A stretch of DNA of 64,000 bases from Akkermansiaceae bacterium UBA7890. GTDB lineage: Bacteria > Verrucomicrobiota > Verrucomicrobiia > Verrucomicrobiales > Akkermansiaceae. The translations under genes were made by a program, and so were the position numbers. The stretch spans positions 5,573 to 69,572 of the forward strand of contig DLRK01000014.1 of the NCBI GenBank assembly GCA_002501065.1, written 5' to 3'. The notes under the pieces were generated by a model, which saw only the letters and a program-made list of their open reading frames with translations, was not told where the DNA came from and made no database searches. This document shows positions 19,501-27,196 of the stretch, piece after piece (position 1 is the stretch's first letter; each line of letters opens with the position of its first letter).

Positions 19501-19549
19501 CTGCCCGTGGGCGGGGTCCTACTGGTAGACAAAAATTCGGTAGAAACAT
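16532..19549 (-). CDS. TPR-CHAT protease-like protein, exported and membrane-anchored
   Basis: Protein of 1005 aa. A hydrophobic N-terminal segment (about residues 18-42, LPVLVVVLATPCPLNAQA) suggests export. Residues ~50-400 are a run of TPR-like repeats (GRYEEAGRIFHETL, GDYPEARRSYRKSADLY and others). A coiled-coil linker at ~440-530 leads to a C-terminal CHAT domain, a caspase-like cysteine peptidase fold, with His789 in LHLATHAFLL and Cys866 in VTLSSCDSGLGE, then the usual GDGVLGLRRGF and LLSLWPVSD. A single membrane segment (ALALAVAGLLILVA) and a basic tail end the protein, so the CHAT domain probably faces the periplasm. It starts inside the 3' end of the subtilase gene (31-bp overlap), pointing to co-expression. 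Substrate unknown. Confidence 0.85.
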   Translation of the reverse strand: MFLPNFCLPVGPRPRAVLATLRGTLPVLVVVLATPCPLNAQAEEPPGVEELLAQGRFEEALPTITRREQEWSLEVRDNDSKEARLNWALSLHARGSVEERLQRFDEALDHLRHARDLAIGEQFDPAILAGILDALGRAEGKAGSYEEAGQSLLQAIEEHRKLDPADREPWLSASQNHLGLVYLTTGRYEEAGRIFHETLGQAGENEEALCFQHECLGRYFYVMRSYAKAAEHLEEAREYALGIEGRRKEHPEVVSLTGQIGLALLRLGPESRDLARRYLLEAANLTRELRNSRVNSLALASHLSNLGSLELEAEGNEKARGLFREALSISRELLGDDAPSLAPYYTNLGFANQQLGDYPEARRSYRKSADLYRASVGTRHQAYVEAELNYLESLFLSTASTEETATETRKLTAQALQLFDDIIAFGTERQRLNWLRENHLLTLPCSLGNDPAFIADTVLRTKARIIDSLLSEQQDASRDPELTRLRTRFERKQRELDDLLFRNEDQDKISSVHEEITTLEGRLRSARSGAAGTTVRTTWKDVQDTLPPGAAFVDYVRYTDLNKPGTSGLSYGAIVILPEGGPRWIPLGTDKDLTIWLGVLKDRLQYRSYLLSSPGSTSPPALRMSSALHRLHDLFWAPVAAQFPEGTDTVGISPDAGLNFISFAVLLDDQGRFLAEKFRQLVYYASARDLLVSNQRPSLQDGPWAVIAVPEFEEHEQASERERETADELSKIVLQSIEGFADIPGVRKEMKLLRKIMPNHSGETRMINANEKDVRGLSDSPVVLHLATHAFLLPPAEETASNELQDYHQAPDHFYRSGLVLTEAKRAHSARARGVEVPFDRDGVLFSDEVKNLPLRNTRLVTLSSCDSGLGESVRGDGVLGLRRGFTLAGSSAILLSLWPVSDDSTPDFMKHMYQLSLATDRIGQSLWETQRRSLAGVDPADDAAMEEAVLRYGCFVLCQRGPLQPAVEMPEIREPSRIRWALALAVAGLLILVATRKWRKSQPA

Positions 19550-22500
19550 TTTGTTTTCACCATCGGGTCGATGGCGATGCCGAAACTGATGGTCACGGTC
19601 AGCCCTTCATCGCCTGCCTCCTGCAGGCCCAGGACCTCACTGGTGCAGTCGGTCCAGTCCACGAGATCGGGGCTCCGTTGGATGGACAGGGTGGAACCGT
19701 CCCGCAATTCGAAGGGACTGGCCAGGGCGGACGGTTGATAGAGAAAACAGGAGAGCGGAAACTCGAAGGAGGCCGAGGATTGGGAGCTTGTCACCATTTG
19801 CAGGATCGGGGTCCGGTATCCCGCCGGCGATGTGGGATCGGATCCCAGGAAGAAGTACTCCTCCTTGTCTGTCCAGCCGTCCCCGTCTTTGTCGGTGTCG
19901 GTTCCGTCGTGTTCCCCGTCCAAGTCCAGTTCATACCAGTAGGCCCAGTCGTCGTAGTCCATGTGATTGAGGGCATTTGCAGCGGAGGCATCCGCGGGGC
20001 TGGGGATGTAAACGATCTTCTGGTTCGGATCGCTCCCCTGTGCGCTGTCTTTCATGGCAATCTCGATCTGGGAGGGGGTGAGGACCGGATTGGCACTGAG
20101 ATAGATCAGGGCTGCTCCGGTGGCGAGGGCGGTGGAGGCGCTGGTTCCGGTCATGGCGGTGGGGTTTCCGTCCACGTCCGCGGCGGCCACCATCTCGCCG
20201 GGGGCCCAGAGATCGACCCCATCGTCGCCGCGGGTATTCGCGACCTGCAGGGGAAGGTTGCTGGGATCGATGGCTCCCACGCAGAGCACACCCTTTTTAC
20301 TGCTGAGATCGGATGGGGTGTAGTCCTCGGCGGAGCCGGGGCCGTTGCCCGCTGAAACGAGGACGGTGGCATAGACATTATCGAGAGTGTAGTCGATGGC
20401 GCTCTCCAGGCTGGCATCACTGGGCCCGGGCGTGTCCGCGCTGCTCGCGATGCAGAAGGCCGCGGGGTCATGGAGGTGATTGAGGTTCTTGTGGGTGTTG
20501 GCCAGATTGATCGCCTCGATGAGTGTGCTGATCTTGGTGGTGGCTCCGTCGGGATAGATATTGTAACTGACTACCTTGATGGGTGTCCCTTGGGCCGCGC
20601 CATAGGTGGGGCCTGCAATCATGCTGAGCATCTCGGTCCCGTGGGCAGCCGTAGCCGGATCATAGCCACCGAGACCAAGCCCCGAGGCAGGGGGGTCGCC
20701 GGTGCCCCGCACCAGGATGGACTCACCTATTTCGAGGTTGGGATTGCCGTTGAAAAAACCACTGGAAGGATCAATGGCCGTATCGATGAGGTAGAGAACG
20801 GTTTCCCGGCAGGTCTCGGGGTAGCAATAGAACCCGTTTAAAGGGGGGAGGTGGTTGAGAGTCTCGAGGGCCCAATTAGCGGAGAGGCCCGCGCCGGTGA
20901 GGTCTTTCTGCGGGATGTCCAGGATCAACTCACCGTTCTGCAGATCATCCCACAGGAGGCCATCCATGCCAGGAGTGACCAGCTCGCGATCCAGCGCCAC
21001 CCTGGCACCCTGCTGCTGGAGGTTGCTGACTTGTTCCGTGGTGAGATAGGTGGAGATCAGGCGGATGTTGCGTTGAGGGTTGTCGATGATGCGATAGATT
21101 TCGCCTTCCAGCTGGTTGATTGCCACAACCAGAGGGCCCAGCCCCTGGTCAGGATTAAGCGGAGTGATGATATAGGACTGCTGGTCATCCGGTTTATCAA
21201 GGACCGCGAGATAGGCCTTGGAGTCCCTCGACGCAGCGACCGGGCTTTCCCCGAATAACTCGTCAGTAGTGCCCTGGACCGCACCCACGAGAACCTGGAG
21301 ATCCCGACCAGCCGCGGCCACGTCGAGACCGGTTGCCCGTGCCTCACCGCGGGAATCCATGAAGCGCATGGGGACTCCCAGGGCATCCACCACGACGACC
21401 GCGGCGTCTTCCTGTCCCTCCTGAACGAGGCCTTTGAACTGGTAGGAACCCGTGAAGCCTACCGAGACGTAGGTGTTGCCAGCGTAGTCAATGTCGAGAT
21501 TGTACGTTTCGAGGGTGCTCCGTAATTCGGTGGCCCTACCGAGGAGCCGGTCGTTGAGAAGTTTTCCATTCGTCGCGTCGAGAAACAGGAGGTATCCGTG
21601 GCGTGCCGGCGTGGTGGGTTTGTCACTGACCACGCTATTGGCTACCGAGAGATCGGTGCCCTCGGAGGAGACCGCCACCCGCAGGTCGCCCAGGGGGCCG
21701 ACTCCGATTCCACCCGCACGTTCCTGACCGCCCCGGGAATTGATTGTGGTGTTCCAGAGTCTGTCCCCCGCGGTTTTCTCCAGCTGGACTACAAAGACGT
21801 CCTGGTCGTCGCCTTCCGGGCGGGCTAATGTCCCCTGGACATAGACGAACGGTTGTTTCCTGCCGATGCCTACGGCGATATGATCAGGGGAGAGGGTGTC
21901 CGCGCCCACCGCCGGCTGGATATCCCATACCTCCTGGAGGTCTGCATTGTAGCGGCGGGCCAGGGTGCCGGGCCCGGTCACGAAGACCTCGCCTTCGTCA
22001 TCAACCGCCATGCTTCGTAACTCCATCCCGGGGACGACGATGGCGCCGATCCAGCCGCCGAAGGGGTCTGCGAGGGCGATGAAACTTGCCACGCGGTTTG
22101 GCGCGATGAGTTCCACGGAGGGCTGCTGCGGCCGGTCGAATGTGGCCCTGCCCTCAAAGGTGCCGCCTGCCAGCAACAGTCCGTCGGGCCGGATGGCGAC
22201 GTCATTGATGACGGCGTTCCCCGTTTCACAGCCGACGGCGAGCACCCAATCGACGTTCCAATCCTTGTTGTCCAGATTGCGAGTGAACCCGACGAGGACC
22301 CCGTCCTGCTCATTCAGACTCGGCACCTCCATGGTGGGATCGATTCCGATTCTGAACCGCCGGGTGAATGCCCCTCCTGCAAATGCCCGGGCGGGGTTTG
22401 TTGCATCCCGGGCGGGGACGGCCTCGACCGTCCTGAAAAGCGCCGTTCCGTCGGCCAGACTCCTGATCGCAGTCCGGTAGCGCAAGAGCTCGGCCTGTGC

Positions 22501-22566
22501 AGCAGCGGTCAGGCCCACGACGATAATCGTGACCGGCAGGAGGGTGCGGCGAGTTGCAGCAATCAT
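19519..22566 (-). CDS. Exported subtilase (S8 peptidase) with N-terminal propeller-like region
   Basis: Secreted serine peptidase of 1015 aa. The ATG at 22566 was chosen over a TTG at 22602 because it gives a compact signal peptide (MIAATRRTLLPVTIIVVGLTAAAQA). Residues ~40-460 carry repeated beta-strand segments (NDVAIRPDGLLLAGGTF, NTYVSVGFTGSYQFKG) like the SBBP-type beta-propeller repeats. The S8 domain follows with Asp595 in LYLIDTAID, His642 in AAHGTEM and Ser809 in MTGTSASTALATG. After it comes a calcium-binding-type segment (DTDKDGDGWTDKEEYFFLGSDP) and a C-terminal beta domain typical of PVC secreted proteins. The gene precedes and overlaps the TPR-CHAT gene and is divergent from an outer-membrane transporter of the two-partner-secretion type, so the three may act together. 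Confidence 0.88.
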   Translation of the reverse strand: MIAATRRTLLPVTIIVVGLTAAAQAELLRYRTAIRSLADGTALFRTVEAVPARDATNPARAFAGGAFTRRFRIGIDPTMEVPSLNEQDGVLVGFTRNLDNKDWNVDWVLAVGCETGNAVINDVAIRPDGLLLAGGTFEGRATFDRPQQPSVELIAPNRVASFIALADPFGGWIGAIVVPGMELRSMAVDDEGEVFVTGPGTLARRYNADLQEVWDIQPAVGADTLSPDHIAVGIGRKQPFVYVQGTLARPEGDDQDVFVVQLEKTAGDRLWNTTINSRGGQERAGGIGVGPLGDLRVAVSSEGTDLSVANSVVSDKPTTPARHGYLLFLDATNGKLLNDRLLGRATELRSTLETYNLDIDYAGNTYVSVGFTGSYQFKGLVQEGQEDAAVVVVDALGVPMRFMDSRGEARATGLDVAAAGRDLQVLVGAVQGTTDELFGESPVAASRDSKAYLAVLDKPDDQQSYIITPLNPDQGLGPLVVAINQLEGEIYRIIDNPQRNIRLISTYLTTEQVSNLQQQGARVALDRELVTPGMDGLLWDDLQNGELILDIPQKDLTGAGLSANWALETLNHLPPLNGFYCYPETCRETVLYLIDTAIDPSSGFFNGNPNLEIGESILVRGTGDPPASGLGLGGYDPATAAHGTEMLSMIAGPTYGAAQGTPIKVVSYNIYPDGATTKISTLIEAINLANTHKNLNHLHDPAAFCIASSADTPGPSDASLESAIDYTLDNVYATVLVSAGNGPGSAEDYTPSDLSSKKGVLCVGAIDPSNLPLQVANTRGDDGVDLWAPGEMVAAADVDGNPTAMTGTSASTALATGAALIYLSANPVLTPSQIEIAMKDSAQGSDPNQKIVYIPSPADASAANALNHMDYDDWAYWYELDLDGEHDGTDTDKDGDGWTDKEEYFFLGSDPTSPAGYRTPILQMVTSSQSSASFEFPLSCFLYQPSALASPFELRDGSTLSIQRSPDLVDWTDCTSEVLGLQEAGDEGLTVTISFGIAIDPMVKTKCFYRIFVYQ

Positions 22567-22602
22567 CTGTTGTCTGGTTCCAACCGGATACGGACGGGGC
22601 AA

Positions 22603-22621
22603 ATTTCAGAAAATCTGAAAT
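22603..22621. promoter_or_regulatory. 8-bp palindrome between subtilase and TpsB genes
   Basis: ATTTCAGA (22603-22610), AAA, TCTGAAAT (22614-22621) is a perfect inverted repeat 37-55 nt upstream of the subtilase start at 22566. It lies in the 291-nt divergent region shared with the transporter gene. A dyad this compact and AT-rich in high-GC DNA is a reasonable operator candidate. No regulator gene is adjacent. Confidence 0.4.
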
Positions 22622-22857
22622 CAGTCTAAATCTGTGCGGTTGAGGAAGCGGGGCATGATTTGGCCCAGCCAAGCAGAGGATAGTGCGTCATGGGAAGAAT
22701 TTTCAAGTGGCCTCTCGGGGTCGGTGAACCGTGAGGTTGCCTTTGCGCCATGAAAAGTAAGAGGAAATCTTCTCTCAGGGAATTCCCTGCTAGCCGGGGG
22801 GAAAGGTCTTTCCAAGGCGGAGGGTCAATCGCAGGATACTTGGTCTGGTCAATACGG

Positions 22858-24588
22858 ATGAACAGAATCGTCACCATTATTGCCGCTGTCTCCCTCTGGC
22901 TGCACCTGCCGACTCCGCTTTACGGACAGGAGGGCAGCGAGTTGGCCCCCCGTGGGGTGGAAGGTGAAACGGAGGGGCGCCTGCCCTTCGGGAAGCGCGA
23001 ACCGGTGGTGCGTGGGGAGGTCGACGAGTCGGCTCTGCTGATGGCCCGTCTGGGGACGATCAAATTGATCGGATCCGGGCAGGGGGCGGAATTCAACCAT
23101 GACTTCCCGCAGGTCGGGCGGGTGGAGACCCTGGGTCTCACCATCAGTCACGAGGGGCTGGCCGGGACGCTGCGGCCCTTCCTGGGAGAGCCTCTCACCG
23201 AGAGCGGACTCGATCGGTTGATCGAAACCCTCCTGCGCTACTACGAATTGCGCGATCGTCCGGTTACCGACATTTATGCGCCCGGCCAGGACCTCGCCGG
23301 GGGCACCATAGAGCTCATGGTCATCGATGGGCTGGTGGGCGCGGTGGGGATGCAGGTGGGTGGGATCTTTAACGATGAGCTGCTTGCGGGAGCGGTCCGA
23401 CTGCAGGGTGGGGAGGTGCTCCTGACCAGCGAACTGCAGCGTCATCTCGACTGGTTCAATCGCAACCCCTTTCGTCCGGCCGCCCTCTACGCCGCACCCG
23501 GCGCGGGTGCAGGCGAGGCCGACCTTGTCTTCGCCTTCAGCGAGCGGCGCCCCTGGCGCGTTTATGCCGGCTATGAGAACAGCGGAGCCGAGGTGTCCGG
23601 GGAAAACCGCTTCCTCGCGGGTTTCAACTGGGGAAACGCCTTTGCCCTCGACCAGTCGATCAGCTACCAGTTCACCACCGGTGATTCGCTTGATGAACTC
23701 ATGGCGCATGCCGTGAGCTGGGAGATTCCCATTCACTCCAGGCATCACTTCGTACGCCTGACAGGCAGCTGGGCGGAAATCTCCACCCGGGATTACCTGG
23801 CGGGCGTCCTGGTGGATTCGGCCGGGACAAGCTGGCAGATTGGTGCGTCCTATGGCATGCAGCTCAATCGCTGGAATGACTTCCGGCAGGAAATCAGCGT
23901 GGGGATGGAGTACAAGTCCTCCGACAATTTCCTCGTCTTTGGAGGGTTTGATGGCAGTCCCGGAGCAGGAGTGGAAGTGGTCCAGTTTCGCGCCGACTAC
24001 CGGGCCCGCCGTCAGTTCGTAAACCGGAACAGTCTTGAGCTGAACGCTTCGGTGATGGGCAGTCCCGGGGAACTGGGAGGGAGCAACTCGACGAGCGATT
24101 TCCAGGATTTCCGTCCGGGAGCGGAAGCCAGTTACCTTTACGGACGGGCCCGGGCGGTCTGGACGCAGCGTCTCCCCGGGGCTTGGACGTTGCGTGCGAG
24201 GGGACAATTCCAGGTCGGGAGTGGAGCACTCCTGCCCACCGAGCAACTCAGCCTCGGTGGACACGCCACCGTGCGCGGGTTTGAGGAGCGCGACTTCCTG
24301 GCCGACCGCGGCTACCTCCTTTCCGCCGAGGTCCGGACCCCGCCGGTGTCCCTGCCCACCGGGGAGCACTTTCCGGTCCAGATCCAGTTCCTCGGCTTCC
24401 TCGATCATGGCGGGGGCTGGCGGGATGAAATCACGCCGGGACGGGAGGACCAGGAGAGCCTCACCAGCGTGGGGGCCGGCCTGCGGGCGCAGGTGGGCCG
24501 CCATCTCAACCTGCGGGCGGATGTTGGCGTGCCGCTGGAAGGGGGCGACGGCCCGCGGGGTCATGTGGGTCTGACGGCCTCCTTCTAG
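22858..24588 (+). CDS. ShlB/FhaC/HecB-family outer-membrane transporter (TpsB/BamA-like)
   Basis: Outer-membrane beta-barrel of 576 aa with POTRA domains, of the Omp85/two-partner-secretion type. The ATG at 22858 gives a signal peptide (MNRIVTIIAAVSLWLHLPTPLYG); in-frame upstream codons to 22750 do not. Residues ~55-230 hold two POTRA-like units (LTESGLDRLIETLLRYYELRDRPV, TIELMVIDGLVGAV, LQRHLDWFNRNPFR). The barrel follows, with YAGYENSGAEVSGENRFLAGF, the substrate-loop motif LGGHATVRGFEERDFLADRGYLLSAE containing the conserved VRG(F/Y)-type sequence, and a C-terminal strand ending in Phe (GHVGLTASF). FhaC-type proteins move unfolded exoproteins across the outer membrane. No TpsA-type filamentous substrate is adjacent; the divergent subtilase and CHAT proteins are the candidate partners. 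Confidence 0.85.
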   Translation: MNRIVTIIAAVSLWLHLPTPLYGQEGSELAPRGVEGETEGRLPFGKREPVVRGEVDESALLMARLGTIKLIGSGQGAEFNHDFPQVGRVETLGLTISHEGLAGTLRPFLGEPLTESGLDRLIETLLRYYELRDRPVTDIYAPGQDLAGGTIELMVIDGLVGAVGMQVGGIFNDELLAGAVRLQGGEVLLTSELQRHLDWFNRNPFRPAALYAAPGAGAGEADLVFAFSERRPWRVYAGYENSGAEVSGENRFLAGFNWGNAFALDQSISYQFTTGDSLDELMAHAVSWEIPIHSRHHFVRLTGSWAEISTRDYLAGVLVDSAGTSWQIGASYGMQLNRWNDFRQEISVGMEYKSSDNFLVFGGFDGSPGAGVEVVQFRADYRARRQFVNRNSLELNASVMGSPGELGGSNSTSDFQDFRPGAEASYLYGRARAVWTQRLPGAWTLRARGQFQVGSGALLPTEQLSLGGHATVRGFEERDFLADRGYLLSAEVRTPPVSLPTGEHFPVQIQFLGFLDHGGGWRDEITPGREDQESLTSVGAGLRAQVGRHLNLRADVGVPLEGGDGPRGHVGLTASF

Positions 24589-24674
24589 GTGCCGGGCCCG
24601 TGATTATTCCCGTTGTCAACGGCCCCCGGGCTCAGTAGGGTCCGCCCCCCGTTCGCAATTGCGATTGCACATCA

Positions 24675-24764
24675 GGACAGGTGCCAGAGTGGTCGAATGG
24701 GCGCGCCTGGAAAGCGCGTGTACCTGAAAGGGTACCGTGGGTTCGAATCCCACCCTGTCCGCCA
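24675..24764 (+). tRNA. tRNA-Ser(GGA)
   Basis: The 90-nt class II tRNA runs from GGACAGG to CCTGTCC-G-CCA, with CCA encoded. The anticodon stem-loop GCGCGCCTGGAAAGCGCG gives anticodon GGA. The long variable arm (TGTACCTGAAAGGGTACCG) and the T arm GGGTTCGAATCCC are intact. Confidence 0.95.
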
Positions 24765-25386
24765 GTTGATTATCAACAAGTTACGGAGGGCGCTCGGATA
24801 TTTAGACCGTAGCTAAGACCATCGCCAGCCATTTCCGGTGGCGTCCAGCTCTGTTTTTGCCGAGCACACCCAAGCCAAAGTCTCGCGATCCGCACTACTT
24901 GGTCATCGGATCTCTACCCTCCTGCCTGACTGCATCTGCTAGGCGTTCGCATGGACGGCGAGTTGCTGGTTCGAGTGACGCTGTCCTAACGGAACGGTGG
25001 TGCATCAAAGTGGGGAGGTGTGAGGGGGGCGCCACCGAACGGCTCGAACTCTTCCTGTTCCTTGGAGCGTCCCGGCATGGGCGGAAACCTCGGACGGGGG
25101 GCCACCCGGATCCGTGACGTGCGATCGTATCGAGAGGCTCCCTACACATCAAAGCCTGCTGAAAAATTTTCCAGAAATTTTCGGGGGTGGTACTCGGGGA
25201 AGGTCATGGCCTTGGCACCGATCACCTCAAGGTCGATCGACGTGATGCACGTTCTCGAAATCCACGAAAACATGGTTCATCGGAGAGGAGGCGGCGGAGT
25301 TGGTATTGGTGCTCATCATTTGTCAGTTCGGTGACGAAGGCTTCGGAGAGGATCTAGGCGAGGGACTGAGCGGGCATGGGGAAGGA
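24765..25386. other. Gene-poor stretch after tRNA-Ser, no gene recognised
   Basis: About 620 nt with no reading frame that looks like a protein. Just after the tRNA is the small palindrome GTTGATTATCAAC (24766-24778), which could end tRNA transcription. A more AT-rich patch with GAAAAATTTTC-like sequence lies near 25160. No repeat of the tRNA 3' end convincing enough to call an attachment site was found. Confidence 0.4.
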
Positions 25387-25737
25387 TCAGCCGAAGAAGC
25401 AACCGTTGGGGTCTTCGTCGATGATGTGGAGGGCGGTCGCGAGGGAATCGGCTTGTGGGTTGGGTGGGTAGGCATGCCACTTGCCGTCCGCACGCTGCCA
25501 GTAGATACGCCAGATTCTCTGGCTGCGGACATAGCGGAGCTTGGCGATGGGTTCCTCAATCTGCTCGTCCGGATGATTGAAGGCAGGACGCACGAGGAAT
25601 AGCTCAATGGCTTGGTCGGTGAATCGCTGGCCCTCGCGGACCTTGTCACGCAGATGCAGGGGCGGGCGGCGGTGAACCCAGAAGGAGTCCTCCAGTACCT
25701 TCATGTGCTTGGCAATTTCGATTTCGGTAAAGGCCAT
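25387..25737 (-). CDS. DUF3024 domain protein
   Basis: Small protein of 116 aa. The central part (LRDKVREGQRFTDQAIELF, IEEPIAKLRYVRSQRIWRIY, RADGKWHAYPPNP) matches the DUF3024 pattern, in which a short aromatic-rich domain with conserved Trp residues ends in a stretch like WHxYxPxP. The function of this family is unknown; it occurs singly in many bacteria. There is no signal peptide, so it is probably cytosolic. It stands alone between two gene-poor stretches near tRNA-Ser, which fits a small laterally acquired region, though nothing in the sequence proves transfer. Confidence 0.72.
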   Translation of the reverse strand: MAFTEIEIAKHMKVLEDSFWVHRRPPLHLRDKVREGQRFTDQAIELFLVRPAFNHPDEQIEEPIAKLRYVRSQRIWRIYWQRADGKWHAYPPNPQADSLATALHIIDEDPNGCFFG

Positions 25738-26186
25738 GGGAGCAAGGGGAGTCTTTAGTGCCTGCCCGAGGTTGCTGCCCTCGGGGAGGGCGAGGAGGGT
25801 GGCGAAGCGGGGGAAGATGTGGAGTCTTCGGGGGCGGCTGGTTCGTTCCAGATCATTGGCGAGGGTGTGGGATCAGTGAGTTATGTGCGACCGCGGTGCC
25901 AACCCGGCCCCCCCCCCAATCATGTATGCCATGCACGAAAGGAAATCCTTACGGCGTGCCTGTCTGGCAACTATCTAAGCAAGGCCCGGGCAGGGGGACT
26001 GAAAGGAAATTGGTTTTTCTTCAAGGCTTCGGAACAGGCTGGCAGGCAGGGGTGAGTGGGGGTCTGATTCAATCTGTTTAACGGCGAAGAAAAAGGTTCC
26101 TGTGCTAAACACCCTCTGACTCGAATTGGCTGAGGCAATGGGTTTTCGGTGGTCCCTTTCAGACGCGATCCATCCACTTATCCGAA
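25738..26186. other. Gene-poor stretch with a 10-C homopolymer
   Basis: About 450 nt without a supported gene. It contains a run of ten C at 25908-25917. Frames on the plus strand (25758-26081, 25819-26055) have no recognisable domain and overlap each other, so they are not called. The stretch may hold decayed coding sequence. Confidence 0.35.
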
Positions 26187-27143
26187 TCAACCAGCGGAAG
26201 GTGAACGGTACTCGCGTTCTTTGAGGTCATTCTGGTAGGACTTGCCGAATTCACTCCCATGTTCTGCAATCCACTCGGAGAATCTGTGGACTCCCAGGGG
26301 TTCCTCGTCCGATGCCATCAGCCCCCGCTTCAGCCCCCGAATCTCTGCCCTGGTGATGACTAGATCCTGCAGAAATATTCCCAGGAACTTCCCGAAAAGC
26401 CATCCAGCGATCGAAGGAACAGGCAGGATGAGTCGACGCAGGCCCATCGATTTCGCCATCAGACCGATGTATTCCTTGTAGCGAAAAGTCTCGGGTCCGG
26501 TGACATCCAGCGTCACATTCTCACGCGCCTCGCCTTGCTCCACGGCAACTCTGGCGACGTCCTTGATGTGCACAGGTTGGATGGAATAGTTCCCCATGCC
26601 GAAGACGCCGAATACCGGGAATTTTCTCAGCATCCATGCGATGTTGTTGACCAGGACATTCCGCCCACCACCGAACAATACGGTTGGGCGAAGAATCGCA
26701 TAGGAGTGATTGGAGGCATGGAGGAGTTCCTCGACAGCAACCTTACCCCGGAAGTAGGTCCAGTCAGGGGCTTTGTGCGGATGGGCGACGGAGAGATGGA
26801 CGATTCTCTCAACTCCGGCTTCAGCCGCAGCTGCGAACAAACGCCTGCTGTTCTCCACCGCTATGCCATGATCGAAATTGCGACGCGGATGATTGTAACG
26901 AACCCAATAGGTGTTGTAGAGCACTTCCGCTCCTCTCAATGATTCCACGAGTGCAGTGTGGTCATTGAAGTCCAGTGAATGCACCTCCACCCCGCCGTCG
27001 AAAGGGTCGTCCCTTCCGATTGCGTTGGTCAGTGTTCTGACGCGGATTCCTTTCTCCAGAAGACGATGAGCGATCGATCGGCCAGTATAGCCGAACGCAC
27101 CGGTCACGACATGCAGAACCTCGTCCACGATCAGTGATCTCAT
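26187..27143 (-). CDS. NAD(P)-binding SDR-family protein, NmrA/NDUFA9-like
   Basis: Atypical extended short-chain dehydrogenase of 318 aa. It has the Rossmann start VVTGAFGYTGRSIAHRLL with the glycine-rich TGxxGxxG motif, a conserved Asn/Thr segment (EVLYNTYWVRY), VERIVHLSV, then YAILRPTVLFGGGRNVLVNNIAW and a C-terminal PVHIKDVARVAV. The classical YxxxK is not obvious; HKAPDWTYFRGKVAVEELL has Tyr-x3-Lys in the right region. Proteins of this type act as NAD(P)-binding sensors, quinone-related assembly proteins or sugar epimerases; the sequence does not decide. It lies 53 bp beyond the stop of the large haem protein gene. No signal peptide is seen. Confidence 0.78.
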   Translation of the reverse strand: MRSLIVDEVLHVVTGAFGYTGRSIAHRLLEKGIRVRTLTNAIGRDDPFDGGVEVHSLDFNDHTALVESLRGAEVLYNTYWVRYNHPRRNFDHGIAVENSRRLFAAAAEAGVERIVHLSVAHPHKAPDWTYFRGKVAVEELLHASNHSYAILRPTVLFGGGRNVLVNNIAWMLRKFPVFGVFGMGNYSIQPVHIKDVARVAVEQGEARENVTLDVTGPETFRYKEYIGLMAKSMGLRRLILPVPSIAGWLFGKFLGIFLQDLVITRAEIRGLKRGLMASDEEPLGVHRFSEWIAEHGSEFGKSYQNDLKEREYRSPSAG

Positions 27144-27196
27144 GACAGGGGATAAAGCGACTGACTGAAAGGAAATTAGATAATAATGGTGGGATG

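Noticed and set aside
16532..19549. CRISPR-associated TPR-CHAT (Craspase) component
   Set aside because: There is no CRISPR array or cas gene in the window, and this protein has an export signal and a C-terminal membrane helix.
24966..24990. Possible second copy of the tRNA-Ser 3' end (GGTTCGAGTGACGCTGTCC) as an attachment site
   Set aside because: Only two short blocks match, the spacing differs from the tRNA T arm, and no integrase is nearby, so chance similarity is more likely.
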